Below, one piece after another: positions 28,402 to 38,924 of a stretch of DNA of 43,260 bases. The notes below the pieces were generated by a model. That model made no database searches and was not told where the DNA came from. It saw only the letters and a list, made by a program, of their open reading frames with translations. Position 1 is the stretch's first letter. Each line of letters opens with the position of its first letter. Made by a program: the position numbers and the translations under genes. This stretch comes from Prorocentrum cordatum (Eukaryota; Sar; Dinophyceae; Prorocentrales; Prorocentraceae), in contig CAUYUJ010014622.1 of NCBI GenBank assembly GCA_963575745.1, forward strand, positions 1 through 43,260, in the 5' to 3' direction.

Positions 28402-28557
28402 GGGGGAGGAGGAGGAGGAGGAGGAGGAGGAGGAGGAGGAGGAGGAGGAGGAGGAGGAGGAGGAGGACGAGGACGGGGACGAGGAGGAGGACGAGGAGGA
28501 GGAGGAGGAGGAGGAGGACGAGGAGGAGGACGAGGAGGAGGAGGAGGAGGAGGAGGG
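28402..28557. repeat. GGA polypurine tract with GAC steps
   Basis: About 155 bases of GGA with regularly placed GACGAGG steps, starting about 20 bases from the end of a MITE-like element. Confidence 0.95.
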
Positions 28558-28692
28558 TGCCTCTCGCCGGCGGGGCCCTCGGCGGCTCGGCCTTCGGCGG
28601 CCAGGCCCGCGGCCCGGGGCCCCGGGGCCTCGACGCGCACGAAGGCCCCGGGGCCTTCCCGAAGCGCCCGTGGCCCAGACCGGGCCCTGGAC

Positions 28693-29026
28693 TGAAGTCG
28701 GGCCTGTCCCTCTATACAGGAGGGATCTTCCAGAATAGGTCAACAACATTCTGGGGGCGATGTTTTGACTGCCTTTGCCCCTTCGGGGGGTATTTTTGGA
28801 GTATTCTTAATTTCAGGAGGGGGAAAACACACAGACACAATCGATCGCCGATTCCCCAGGAATTATGGGAAAATATGGGAAGTGGGGGGGAAGACAAAAG
28901 CCCAGAAAATATTGGGAAATATGGGGAATCCTTTTGTTTGTGTGTGTATTTTTTTGTGTGTCCCGGGCCCCTTGCATCATTCTTCGCCCAGAACCCCCCC
29001 CTGTAGGGGGACGGGCCCGACTCCAC
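28693..29026. mobile_element. GTCGGGC-TGTCCC family element, copy 3, carrying a nested insertion
   Basis: The left end is TGAAGTCGGGCCTGTCCCTC and the inverse complement of the right end is TGGAGTCGGGCCCGTCCCCC. CCCTGGAC lies directly outside both ends (28685-28692 and 29027-29034), an exact 8-bp duplication. The 5' interior shares GGAGGGATCTTCCA and CATTCTGGGGGCGAT words with copies 1 and 2. A different dispersed element (28811-28972) sits inside and explains the extra length. Confidence 0.82.
28811..28972. mobile_element. ACACACAGACACAA element, copy 1, nested
   Basis: It runs TTTCAGGAGGGGGAAAACAC, ACAGACACAATCGATCGCCG, an A/T-rich centre with GGGAAAATATGGGAAGTGGG and ending TTTTGTGTGTCCCGGGCCCC. 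It matches 42036-42196 along its whole length. The ends are loosely inverted (GGG..ACACACA and TGTGTGTCCC). It interrupts the hAT-like element around it, so it inserted later. Confidence 0.82.
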
Positions 29027-29230
29027 CCTGGACCCGCGAGGCCTCGGGGCCCTGCGGGAGCACGGGCCCCCGAGACGCGCGGGCGGGCGCCGCTTCGGGG
29101 GCGGGCCAAGGCGGGGGGGCGCAGCCAAGGGCCCTAATCACACAGGGGCCCTATACGGGGCCCCTCTCGGAGCCGGCGGGCGCCCACGAGGGGCCCCGCG
29201 GGGTGCCCGAGGGGAGCCCTGCAGCCCAAG

Positions 29231-29375
29231 TGGGCCCCTCGGGGGCCTTCTCCTTCACTCCCCAAGGGGCCCCCCCCCCCCAAACATGCCGCCCGCCAAG
29301 GGGCCCCTCTGGGGCCTTCTCCTTCACTTCCCAAGGGCTCCCCCCCCCCCCCCAGAAAAATATATGCCGCCCGCC
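29231..29375. repeat. ~70-bp tandem duplication with C runs
   Basis: GGGCCCCTCGGGGGCCTTCT, CCTTCACTCCCCAAGGGG, a C run, then ATGCCGCCCGCC occurs twice in a row with few changes. The two C runs are both over ten bases. Confidence 0.85.
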
Positions 29376-29545
29376 CGAGAGCCCCAATAGGCGCACGGAA
29401 GCTAGAGATACAGAGTGGGGTCCCCGCCCGTGTTGCGGCCAGGAGCCGCCCCCGATGCACGCCCGGCCAAAGGGTAGCTCGGGTCGGGGCCGGGGCTCGG
29501 GTCAGGGTCTGGGCTCGGGCTCGGCCCGGGTCGGGGCCCAGCAGC

Positions 29546-29640
29546 ACACTTTTTTGATCCGCGGGTCGAGAGCGCACCTCTTCCGGTCGAAGCTAAGCGG
29601 GCCGCGCGAAGCTTGAATTAGGCGGAGGGAGGGGAGGAGA
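29546..29640 (+). repeat. Dispersed ~95-bp repeat, second copy
   Basis: This is the inverse-orientation copy of 10350-10446, near-identical for about 75 bases (for example CTTCCGGTCGAAGCTAAGCG). The two copies are 19 kb apart in opposite orientation. Confidence 0.85.
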
Positions 29641-29699
29641 AAGAGGCCCAGCAGCACACGGCGAAGTCAAGCTTGAGGCGGATTTTCTTGCGCCGAGGG

Positions 29700-30115
29700 A
29701 TCACTGCCGAGGTCAAGACGGAGCACCGATCAGAACGCCGAGGCGGACACCGAGGTCAAAAGGGAGGTCCAACGAAAACGCCGAGATGGATGCCGAGGTC
29801 AAAACTGAGGTCCGTTTAAAAAGCCGAGGTGGTACCGAAGTCCAAAGTGGGGTCAACAGTGGAGTAAAAATAACAGACGCGCGTGGAATTAGCGTCGTAG
29901 CTGAAGCACCAAATGGGAGCGACGTCAAAGTCGACGCCAAATTTGAAGTACATATTGAGGACAAACTTCGAGGTCCGATTATAACGCCGAGGCGACTGCC
30001 GACCTCAAAACGGAGGTCCGATTGAAGCGCCGAGGTGCATGCCGAGGTCAACGTGGAGGCCCGATGTTAACGCCGAGGCGGGCACCGATGTCAACATTAG
30101 ATTCAGACTTGTGGT
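29700..30115. repeat. 43-bp minisatellite, CCGAGGTCAAAACGGAGGTC type
   Basis: CCGAGGTCAA recurs at 29707, 29750, 29793 and 29835 (spacing 43, 43, 42), decays in the middle, and is clear again near 29998 and 30042. Each unit alternates CCGAGGTCAAA and ACGCCGAGGCGG half-units. Minus-strand frames through it look protein-like but are repeat-derived. Confidence 0.85.
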
Positions 30116-31836
30116 CCGAGCCGACGTCCAGCTCTCCGCGGACTTGCGCGGCGCGCCGGGAGTGCCCCCCACCCGCCCCTCCGCCTCTTGCGCGGCGCGC
30201 CTTAAGCCCCCTCCCCGCATTCCGTGCGCGTCGCGCCCTGAGCACTCCTGCACCCCGCCTCACCGCCCCGACGGTTTGCTGCGCCTCCCAGATTTCCCAA
30301 GCGAATTCCTGTGACTTCCACTGGTCCCTGAAAGATTCGCAGGGTGCCCAAAGGATTTCTCAGGAGAGTGGAAGAAGTTCCAAAGGGATTCGTCGGACAC
30401 TTGGAAATGCTTCAGGGACCCCGAAGGATTTCTCACGGATTCTTGAGGTTTCCCCATGTCGCGAATGACAGTATTCCCCCGCTAATTTCTTAGCCCCCCC
30501 CCCCCAACGAAGCCAAAGCAGCGTGGTCCCACACAGACGAAGGCCGAATGTGTAGACCCGGCATTCGTAGAGGTCGTTGCATGCATCCCAACAAGCAATC
30601 GATGCCATGCGAGTTCAGCATCCTGAAACTGCATCGGGGTTGTTGCGTGCAACGGCGAAAAAAAAACGAGACTCACACTTCGCGCATTGGAGTAAGCGAG
30701 GGTATCCCCTACAGAGCCAGCGAGGTCATGTAGCGTGAGAAATCCTCGACTGCTTTATGGATCCTTGTAAATGGCCTTAAGGGGGCCATGAGCATCTCAG
30801 GGCTAGCTTAACGGGCCAGTTCGTCGCGACGATTTATTCGTGAGAAATACATTTGTGTCCGCGGCCTCGCGGACTCCCCTGGGCCGCACCCCCGCGGATA
30901 CGGGGAGCTGCTTTCGCGGATGCCCCGCGCGTAACGCATCCGTGCGACCGCGCATCCGCGGGGTCGCCTCTTCGAATCCAGAGCGCGAGGGCGCGGATGC
31001 GGATATGTCTGCCGCTCGCTACGATTGACGGGGATGTCGTCTTCCGATGGATTTCAGCATGGGTCTGATGGGGGACGAGGGTGGCAAGCTAAGAGACCAG
31101 GGCGTTGGAAAGAACGGCCAATCCGCAGATAGCTTTGCAAAGCGCTGCCCGTCGGCCAAACATCGGACAGTTGAGAAGCTTTTCGATTGTCGCATGCACG
31201 ATGCTCGGGTCGCCAAAACGCACTGGCAACCGCAATGGTTGCCAGGTAGAACAAGATGAAGAAGAAGGTGCATTTTACCAGTGCCAAACAAACATCATTC
31301 TGTTGTATTTCTTGACGGTCCTCGAGCGGTAGCCCACCGGGCCGAAGACCCGAAAATTATCGCTCTTATCCTCAGAGGCGCGTCGCCTGACAGCGAGGAC
31401 GTCTTGCAGGACGAGCCCGATGTCGAGGAGGAAAATCAAGGTCCCCCGAAACCCAGTGTCCCGAAATTCCGTTTCAAAAAGATGAAGTGCCGAATGAGGG
31501 CCTGGTTTTCGCCAACACCGAGGGGGCGGCGTCGAGTGCGAGCGCGGTTCACGCTGACACCGTCGACCAAGGCCACGTCACAGTGATCAACGTATGGGGC
31601 ACAGACCTCGCGGGGGACGGACTTCATGCTTCATGCTACCGATCAACTAGGTCCCCGGCCGAACGAAGACCTCGATGGCATTAGGGGCGCGGCTTCGAAG
31701 CTATCCGGCAGTGTCTACCAGACGCATCTCACAACGCCTCCGCAGTCGAAGGCTTGAAAGAGCAACCCCGCCCCCTTCGTTGCAGCATCGCCCCCGGAGC
31801 ATAGTTGGGACGCACCAGCTGCGGATACTGCGCACG
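30116..31836. other. No recognised gene; one signal-peptide-like segment
   Basis: This 1.7-kb stretch is nearly free of simple repeats. On the minus strand, 31287-31220 reads ALVKCTFFFILFYLATIAV then ASAFWRP, which resembles a secretion signal ending in an Ala-x-Ala site, but no ATG starts it. On the plus strand, overlapping frames at 31281-31684 (for example VDQGHVTVINVWGTDLAGDG) are plausible but unrecognised. Bases 30855-31010 are rich in GCGGAT/ATCCGC words. Exons of an unknown gene could be here. Confidence 0.3.
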
Positions 31837-31949
31837 GGAAGAGGAGGAGGAGGAGGAGGAGGAGGAGGAGGAGGAGGAGGAGGAGGAGGAGGCAAGGAGG
31901 AGGAGGAGGAGGAGGAGGAGGAGGAGGAGGAGGAGGAGGAACAGGAGGA
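31837..31949. repeat. GGA polypurine tract
   Basis: About 112 bases of GGA with GCAAGG and AACAGG steps. Confidence 0.95.
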
Positions 31950-32849
31950 CGGGCCTGTCGGGCCGCCGCCGCGCCTGCAGGGGCCGCCCGCGGCCATTCC
32001 GTGCTCCTCTCCCCCCCAGGGCGGACCCAATGTATGGGCGGACCTCGTTGGCAGGCGCTCCATAGCGATGGACCGAACCGTCGGCCGACCCTTCCCACCC
32101 TTGCCCCCTTCCCCTTCTCCCCTTCCCCTCCCCCACCCCTTGCCCTTTTCCGTCCGCCCCTGAAAGGGGGCGCCGGGGTTCCGGCCGGCCAGATGCGCCT
32201 GCGCGAGCATGCTGGGAGGATGTGAAGGCCGAGGCACAGACCGGGCGCTCAATATGCGCCCGGCGGCCTGGCGGCATCGAGGGGGGGCCCCGGCCTCTCC
32301 CCCCCCCTTGTCTCTCCCTCGCCCCCTTCCCCGCCCGTCTCTGCTCCCTCCCATATTCCCGCTCTCCCCCCGCTGTGCCCCCGCTCCCTCCCCTTCTCGC
32401 TCGCTGCCCCCTTCCCCCTCCCCCCCTCCTCCACCGCCTCCTTCTTCTCCATTTCCAGCGAGACAGATTGCCCGCCCCCCGGAGACCCGCGCCGTGGAAC
32501 GCTGGGCTGGGCGAGTCGCGGTGGCCTGGTGGCCCTTGAGACCCGCGCCGCGGGGCGCGTGGCGGGGCGCGCCGGGCCGAGCGCCCGGGCTCCTCACTGG
32601 CTGGCAGCGCACCCGGCCAGGGGGGTGCGAGAGCAGGCCGCGGGGGGACGGCTGCTGCGGCGGCCGAGGCGCAGGCACGGTGCCCTGTGCGCCCGGCGGC
32701 CCGGCGGCATCGAGGGGGGGCCCACCCTTCCCTCCCCCCTCCAGTCCCTCCCCACCCCCCCGCTTTCTCTTCCCCTCGACCTCCCCCCCCCCCTGCCGTT
32801 CCCGCCCCGCCCAGCCTGGGGACCGCCTCCGACCCAGGAGAGAGATCGA
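31950..32849. other. No gene recognised; GC-rich with a local duplication
   Basis: GCGCCCGGCGGCC(T/C)GGCGGCATCGAGGG with its following G and C runs occurs at about 32257-32290 and 32690-32720. C-rich pyrimidine stretches follow both copies. All frames are low-complexity. Confidence 0.5.
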
Positions 32850-32894
32850 GAAAGAGAGAGATGGAGAGAGAGAGAGAGAGAGACAGACAGACCT
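32850..32894. repeat. (GA)n microsatellite
   Basis: GAGAGA repeats with GATGG and GACAGACAGA interruptions. Confidence 0.95.
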
Positions 32895-33561
32895 CCCCCC
32901 CCCCCCTTCCGCCCTCCATCCCACCCACCGCTGGCGCGATTCAAGATGGCAGACCTCGCGAGGCAGCCCTGCTTGCAGGGCCTGACCGACGCGCCGTCTG
33001 ACCCAGGCACCCAGCCCCTGACCCCGCCGCGGCTGTATTCAGGTTCGAATCTACGCTGCCGCGGCCCGACAGCGGTTCCAGGCGCGGCGTGAGCCGCAGG
33101 TTTTGGCGCCGCCCAGACGCAGCGCCGCCGCCACCTAACCTACGCCCCGGCCCGCCGCTGGGCGTTCGGCCAGGCCCCAAGCCGTTGGGCGCCGCACGCG
33201 GGTCGCCATGGGCCGTTCTGGGCGCCCCCGCGCCGCTGGGACCGCGGTCCTGAGTCGCCAGTTTCTGCGCCCCGCCGCAGCCGCTGGGGGCGCTCTTGCA
33301 CCTGCGCTGAGCCTGCGGGCTGCCCACGCCGCGCCGCACGGCGCCCCACGCCACTGCATGGGGTCCACGGGGAATCATCCTCCCTGAGCGTCCAGTCTGG
33401 CGTCGGGGCAACGTCGCACCCTTGTGGGCGACCCCTCGGCCCGGACTGAGTCGCTGGCATTGCCGCGGAGCTCGTAGGATAAAACATCATTTTGAAATGA
33501 GCGCCTGCCTGCCGGCGAACACCCAGCGGCACTAGGCGCTGGCGCCGCGCCAAACGAATAC
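32895..33561. other. No gene recognised
   Basis: GC-rich sequence rich in GCCGCC and GGGCGCC words, with overlapping short frames on both strands. Confidence 0.4.
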
Positions 33562-33792
33562 GGGAGGTGGAAGCGGAGGAGGAGGAGGAGGAGGAGGCGG
33601 CGGCGGCGGCGGTGGCGGCAACCTCGGTGGCGGCTGTGGAGGAGGAGGAGGAGGAGGCAAGGAGGAGGCAACGAACAAGAGGGCGAAAGGTAGAGGTGGA
33701 GGGGGGAGGGGGCGAAGGACGGGAGAGGACGAGGAGGAGGGACGAGGTGGAGGGCGGAGGGAGGAGGTGGAGGAGGAGGGGGAGGAGGGGAA
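33562..33792. repeat. GGA/GGC purine-rich tract
   Basis: GGA and GGC repeats mixed with GGTGG, AACG and GACGA steps. It is less pure than the other tracts and so probably older. Confidence 0.85.
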
Positions 33793-33984
33793 GCAATACA
33801 AATTCAATATGCGCCAACCGATTCTGCAATCCACCCTCCCGTCCCAAGCTCCCACCCCTCAAAGCCATGCAAGTTTTTTAGTTCGACAAATGGCGGGCTC
33901 CCTATTGACGATCGGTCAGTCTGTTCGCCAATCAGCCGAGGGCGTCTGTTGCGATGCATGTACTCCTCGCTTGAAGTACGCCAG

Positions 33985-34300
33985 GGTTGCCCCATTTTGA
34001 AAAGTGCGTGCCCTCCATCCGTTTAAAGCGTTGCAGGATGCCGAGGTCGTGGACATATGTTCCGCAGGAGTCTCACGCGAGAGCCCGTCACAGAGGCCCG
34101 GGGATCTTCCATTTTGTAAATGACATGCCCTCCATCCGTCTAAGCGTAGCAGTGTGTCAAAGTCGCGGACGTACTCTTCGCGGAAGTCTCATGCGAGGGC
34201 CAGGTTTCGAAAAAGGGGCCGCCATCCGTGTGAGTTGTTGCACACTATGGAACGCCAGGTCGTAGATGTCGAGAAGGGGCTAAGAGATCGTAGATGGTTG
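33985..34300. repeat. Diverged tandem repeat with CCCTCCATCCG words
   Basis: GTGCGTGCCCTCCATCCGT (about 34004) and ATGACATGCCCTCCATCCGT (about 34119) begin two similar units. Each continues with AAGCGT(T/A)GCAG, GTCG(T/C)GGAC and GTCTCA(C/T)GCGAG. A third, shorter unit starts near 34209. Spacing is about 90-120. Confidence 0.7.
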
Positions 34301-34374
34301 CGTTTGTGTTCGGGTGTGCGCGAGGCCAAAAACAGACCCCAATACGGCTCGGAAAAAAGGACTCGTCATCCACT

Positions 34375-35330
34375 CGCGCAACTGGGGACAAATTAGAAAC
34401 AGAGTTTGCACGGTTCCAGGGCGAGAGCCTTTTTTTGAAAACGACCCGTTCTCTATGCCAGCCAAGCGAGAGCACCATTGTGGAAACCGTTTGTGGTTCA
34501 CGCGTCAACGCGATCTGAATTCACGTGCTCTTTAAAGCCCCCTGCGACGACGAGGACGATGACATGAGGATGTGGATTCGATGACTGCTGGTGGCGACGG
34601 CGGGCCTGGGAGCTCTTGGGGAGGGAATGTAGCATTTGGGAGCGCCTGCCAGCGCCCGGGGCGGCCTGGGGAACGCTTGGGTCCAAAATGGGTGTGGGCG
34701 ATTGGGCTCCCGTCGCGTATCTATATATCATGGATTTGATATTTGGATTATTGTTGTTTGTGGCCCGTTGTGCCCAGAGGGACTCTTGGGGACCAAGGGG
34801 TAGGTCGATGTCGAACATTCGCATATGCGCACCGAGTCGAATTGTTGAACCTTGGATTGTGGGGGTAGTTCGTACGACTGTGCATTGGATTCCTTGTCTT
34901 ACATCAGATAATGAGCTTTCGGTTCGTATGGATGTACACCGAAGGATGCTGTCCTCGCGCAGGACGGTGTGGGCTGGGTCGGATGGGTGCATTCGTGTTG
35001 TAGCATGGGATGGTGAGGGATGGGTCGGGTGGATGCGAACCGACGTGTTTTCCCTCATAGGGCGGTGAGGGTTGGCTCGGATGGATGCGCACCGAATATT
35101 ATACTCTTGCACCGGATGGTGAGGGTTGCGTCATATGGGTGCGCGCGGCGCTGGAGGCGAGAGCACTTGTTTTGAATCAGATCCGTTTTTCATTTTCGAA
35201 TTCGCTTCAAGATGACGAGCCGGCCTCCCTCCTCCCTCTGCTTTCATTGTAGCACATGCTTAAAAAGAGTGTGCGCGGCGCTGGGGCGAGAGCCCCGGTT
35301 TGAAAACCACCCAGGTTCCATTCTTCTCCA
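34375..35330. repeat. Dispersed GGGCGAGAGCC repeats and a degenerate GGTGAGGGTTGG array
   Basis: GGGCGAGAGCC followed by TTTGAAAAC(G/C)ACCC occurs near 34420 and 35280, with a weaker form at 35158. Between them (34905-35150) units like GGTGAGGGTTGGCTCGGATG then GATGCGCACCGA recur about every 60 bases. Frames across it vary between units. Confidence 0.65.
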
Positions 35331-35404
35331 TATCCAACGTTGGCGAGGAAGTCTCAAGCGAAATGCGCGGCCCAGTCTACGGACGCGTCTGGTGGTGCGG
35401 CACG

Positions 35405-35610
35405 GAGGGAGGAGGAACGGGGGAGGAAAGGAGGAGAAGGAGGAGGAGGAGGAGGCGGAGGAGGAGGAGGAGGAGGAGGGACGCCGATGAGAAATGACAG
35501 GAGGGCGGAAATTGTGGGGCGGAGGGCGGAGGGCGGAGGGCGGAGGGCGGAAGAAGGGGGAGGAGGATGGCGGAGGGCGCAGGGCGGAGGGCGGAGGAGG
35601 AGGGCGGAAG
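35405..35610. repeat. GGA tract followed by GGGCGGA minisatellite
   Basis: GGA repeats (35405-35480), then ATGAGAAATGACAGGAGG, then GGCGGAGG units of 7-8 bases. A closely related junction, GACGCCGATGAGAAATGA, occurs after the GGA tract at 38427, so both tracts share a flank. Confidence 0.85.
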
Positions 35611-35629
35611 AGCCTTCGCGCTGTCCTCA

Positions 35630-35830
35630 TCCGAGGAGCCCCGGGGCAGCCGCAGCCCGCGGCCGGCGACGCGGCCGCGGGCGCGCCGCGCTGGCGCGGC
35701 ACGAGCTCCTCGGAGGCGAGGCGCGCCGGCGGCTGCCGCGAGGCCGAAGCCGAGGCGCCCGCCCTCGTCGGCGGCAGCGGCGTCGGCCGCGTGGGCGTCG
35801 GCGTCGTCCTCGGGATTGAGGTCCAGATGG
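35630..35830 (-). CDS. Candidate GC3-rich exon, unknown product
   Basis: On the minus strand one frame has G or C at almost every third position and reads LDLNPEDDADAHAADAAAAD, then EGGRLGFGLAAAAGAPRLRG, then LRLPRGSSDEDSAKAL. It is low in complexity and has no recognisable domain, start or certain splice sites. A duplicated GATTGAGGTCCAGATGGGAG at about 35812-35836 and 35888-35908 bounds it on one side. Confidence 0.25.
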
Positions 35831-36377
35831 GAGGAGGGGGGGCGGGGGCAGGGGGAGGGGTTTGAGGGGGAGGGGAGGGGGAGGGGGATTGAGGTCCAGA
35901 TGGGAGGAGGGAGGGCGAGGGGAGTCAGGAGCGAGAGAAGGACGTACACGTACGTGAATCGACGCCGGTTTCGAGAAGTCGCATAGCGCGAATGTTCGTA
36001 TCACGCGGCCGGTCTCGCGGGTCGAGGAGCCGTGTTCATGTGCATGCTGGGCGCGTACGTCCTTCGTGGGCTCCCGAGGGAGGGGCAGGGGTTTTAGGGT
36101 TTAAGGGTTTTCGTTAAATGGTTTATGGGCAAAAGGGCTTGTTGGGGGTCTGGATGGGGGGAGGCGTGCAGGGGTGTCGCTGAGGATTTTGTAGGGTACC
36201 TGCACTGGCGCTGCAAACGCGGCCGGGAAGCTGCAGCAGAGGACGCTTAAAGATCACCTGGTCTTGCCAGTGCCCAAACATCCTGCAAGCGTTGACTTCG
36301 ATCGAGCTTCTTCCATCAAGTCAAGGATGTCTAGGCCGTGATTATTTTCGAGTGTTTTTGGTTGTAAGCCTTTTTCT
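35831..36377. other. G-rich minisatellite, then no gene recognised
   Basis: Bases 35831-35930 are GGGGGAGG-rich. Near 36090 there is TTTTAGGGTTTAAGGGTTTT, a short telomere-like word. The rest shows nothing. Confidence 0.5.
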
Positions 36378-36430
36378 CTGGAGGAGGAGGAGGGGCAGCA
36401 GCAGCAGCAGCAGCAGCAGGAGGAGAAGGA
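36378..36430. repeat. GGA-(CAG)n-GGA compound microsatellite
   Basis: GGAGGAGGAGG, then about eight CAG units, then GGAGGAG. Confidence 0.95.
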
Positions 36431-36506
36431 TGAGAACGCAGACCTGAGCCCCCCACAACCGCCGAGGCGGGAGTGTGGGGGGCCCTTCAAACAAGACTTC
36501 GGGCCG

Positions 36507-36735
36507 AGGGCAAAGGGGAGGGGAGGAGGAGGAGGAGGCGGAGGAGGAGGAGGAGGAGGCGGAGGAGGAGGCGGCGGAGGAGGAGGAGGAGGAGGGGGAG
36601 GGGGAGAGGGAGGGGAAGGAGGAGGATGGGAATAGAGGAAGCGGGGGGAAGGAAGGAGGGCGGCGTGGGATGGGGAGGAGGGGGAGGGGGATCCGGGAAG
36701 GAGAGGAAAGGGGAACAGAGAGGATAGTCGGCGGG
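36507..36735. repeat. GGA/GGGGA polypurine tract
   Basis: About 230 bases, nearly all purine on the plus strand, with GGC steps early and GGGGAGG units later. Confidence 0.92.
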
Positions 36736-36974
36736 TGAGGAGAGAGAAGGAGGTGACAAACCGGGCGCGTTGGCGTCACATCTGATATCCGATCCTTCTC
36801 GCCCAGCCTCTTTTCCACTGCGTTGAATCCTCTTCTCTCCGCAGGCTGGGGTGCCCTACAGAGCCCTTGTCGCCGAATTTCTGCTGATACAAGTTGACCC
36901 ATCGTTTGCTGCGCAGTCCGCAAAGGTGAACTTTCTACACACGCTTAGAGGGCGGACGTGCAGGTGGCGGATAG

Positions 36975-37045
36975 GGGAAGAGGAGGACCATGAGGAAGAA
37001 GGAGGAGCGGGAGGAGGAGCAATCGGAGGAGGTCAGGAGGAATGA
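36975..37045. repeat. Short GGA-rich tract
   Basis: An impure GGA tract with GAAGGA and CAATCGG steps. Confidence 0.8.
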
Positions 37046-37505
37046 GGGGACGGTGGAGGCGGGAAAGGGGGGCGACGGCAGCGACGGGGAACGGACCGGA
37101 TCCATACACGTGGCCCGCGCTGGGGCGAAATTACTATCCTTGCCGGAGGGGGCAAAGCACGGACCCGTACCTATGGCCATCGGCGCAGCGGAAGCAGCAT
37201 GCTGAAAGGATCGAACGCAGTCTGTTCGAAGGACGGGCAGGGCCCAGGAGAGGCAGCCCTTGGATTGGCCAGTGCCAGGGAGGAGAGGATGATCTTACCC
37301 ATGCTGTGTTGCTTCCTGGGGGGTAGGGGGATGGAGGCGGTGGTGGTCACTGCAGAATGGAAACGATCCCCGAGCAGAGCACAACGCAGAACCACCACGG
37401 CGACGCCGACAACGACGACGAAGAAGACGAAGCGAGCGACGACGAAGAAGACGGGGTGCTAAGACGAGGCGCGGGGGTAGGGGGGGGCACGGAGATGAAC
37501 ATGGA
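37046..37505. other. No gene recognised; short (GAC/GAA) tract
   Basis: Mixed sequence ending in a GACGACGAAGAAGACGAAG tract at about 37398-37458. Confidence 0.45.
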
Positions 37506-37580
37506 GAAGGAGGAGGAGGAGGAGGAGGAGTAGGAGGAGGAGGAGGGAGGAGGAGGGGAGTGGAGGACGAGGAGGGGCAG
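37506..37580. repeat. GGA polypurine tract
   Basis: About 75 bases of GGA with TAGGA and GACGA interruptions. Confidence 0.93.
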
Positions 37581-38254
37581 AAGCAGCAGTCCTCCTGTCG
37601 ACCTCACCGTGTTTGTCGTTTCCATTTTCCTCTACGTATCACGTCACTGCAGCCTACAGTCAACCCGCGTAGTCAGGATGAGCAGCTTTCCAAGGTTGCC
37701 CTTGCATCCTTTCACCTTCGGCCCATCCTTGGCCGCTTGCGCTGGCCGCGCTCCGCTCGCCAAGTGACGACATGGCCCTCCAAGGCCCTTGCATCCTTAC
37801 AGCGCATTGTGGAGTCCAAGACCCGGATAGCAGGGTGCCAGAATGGCGTGTCACGGCCTCTCGAAGGAGCTCGAGGAGATCTTGGAAAGAGCCCCCGAAG
37901 GAGCTTCCTGAGAGCTTCCGGGCAGACGTATTGGGAAATGCTCAGAAAGGCCTGCCGGAACACGCTGCAGCCTCAGGCAGGCTGCGCGGAGGTGTTTCAC
38001 GGAAGCCAGAACGAGCTCCGGGGCTGCCTTGCGACTCCGGCCTCTTTTAATGTGAAGCCCTCGTAGCTCTCAGAGAGCTGTCCCGGAAGTCTACGGGTTG
38101 ACTGCAGCTTGTGCCCGGCCGCCCTGGGCGACCGGTCCAAGGCGGTCCACGTCGCCGGTCCCGCTCGAAGGGCGACACGGCTGCCAACGGCGGCGGCATG
38201 GGGGAAGCACGAGGGGGGGCGGACAGGGGGAAGAGAAGATGCGGCAAGAGAGAG
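37581..38254. other. No recognised gene; unusual repeat-poor stretch
   Basis: A plus-strand frame stays open from within the GGA tract to about 38064, and a minus frame from 37963 to 37715. Neither has a recognised domain or clear codon bias. Words such as CTTGCATCCTT and CCAAGG recur at about 37690-37800. Confidence 0.35.
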
Positions 38255-38430
38255 TCAGAGAGGGGGAGGAGGAGGAGGAGGAGGAGGAGGAGGAGGAGGA
38301 GGAGGAGGAGGAGGAGGAGGAGGAGGAGGAGCAGGAGGAGCAGGAGGAGCAGGAGGAGCAGGAGGAGCAGGAGATGGAGGAGGAGCAGGAGGAGCAGGAG
38401 GATCAGGAGGAGGAGGAGGGACGCCGATGA
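38255..38430. repeat. GGA tract with GGAGCA higher-order segment
   Basis: Pure GGA changes at about 38328 to GGAGCA hexamers repeated about seven times, then back to GGA. The 3' flank GGACGCCGATGAGAAATGA is shared with the tract at 35405. Confidence 0.93.
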
Positions 38431-38924
38431 GAAATGAGAGGACGAGGAGGCGGATGAAGTGCGGGAAACAAGAGGCGACTGGTGGTATAGCGGGGGGGCA
38501 AGGGAGAGGTGGATGATGGTGGAGAATTAGAGGATCGGGGGGGGGAGGGGCGATATGAGATGGGGGATGAGGGATGGGGGGAGGGGGAGGACCAACAAGA
38601 GGGCGTAGCGTACAGCAAGAACAGGAGGAGGAGACAGGCAGAGGGGTAGAGAGGAGCGCCTAGAGGCTGAGGAATAATTGCTCAGGGGTCGGAACGCAGT
38701 GTTTCTGGGCCCGTGCGCCCGTTGACTACGGAGACAGTCCTATGATGGTAAATCAGTGCCTGCGACAAGTCCCGCCACCGTGCCACCGCGCAGCATTCCT
38801 TGTGGCGACTTCGAGCACCGCCCCGAAGGCCGTAAATTGAGGCAACTCTAGTGTCGTATTCTGTGAAGAGCTCCCAAGGGGCCTACCCTTGGCGCTGGCC
38901 GCCTGGGGCAATCCCGACCTTGTT
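38431..38924. other. No gene recognised
   Basis: G-rich purine-biased sequence to about 38640, then mixed. Only short overlapping frames. Confidence 0.4.

Noticed and set aside
29560-29615. 5S rRNA-like word GAAGCTAAGCGGGCC
   Set aside because: The required 5S helices and neighbouring conserved blocks are absent; the word match is about ten bases.
30960-30990. TTCGAATCC, reminiscent of a tRNA T-loop
   Set aside because: The bases on either side do not pair as a T-stem, and no D-arm, anticodon arm or acceptor is found upstream.
31054-31287. Small secreted protein with a signal peptide on the minus strand
   Set aside because: The hydrophobic segment is real, but the frame has no ATG and continues upstream, so it cannot be called a complete gene. 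Kept only as a note on the 30116-31836 stretch.
33140-33868. Minus-strand Ser/Pro/Leu-rich frame
   Set aside because: It is generated by the GGA/GGC tract at 33562-33792 and shows no conserved motif beyond it.
36088-36112. Telomere-like TTTTAGGGTTTAAGGGTTTT
   Set aside because: Only one full TTTAGGG unit and one imperfect unit. Too short to call an interstitial telomere.
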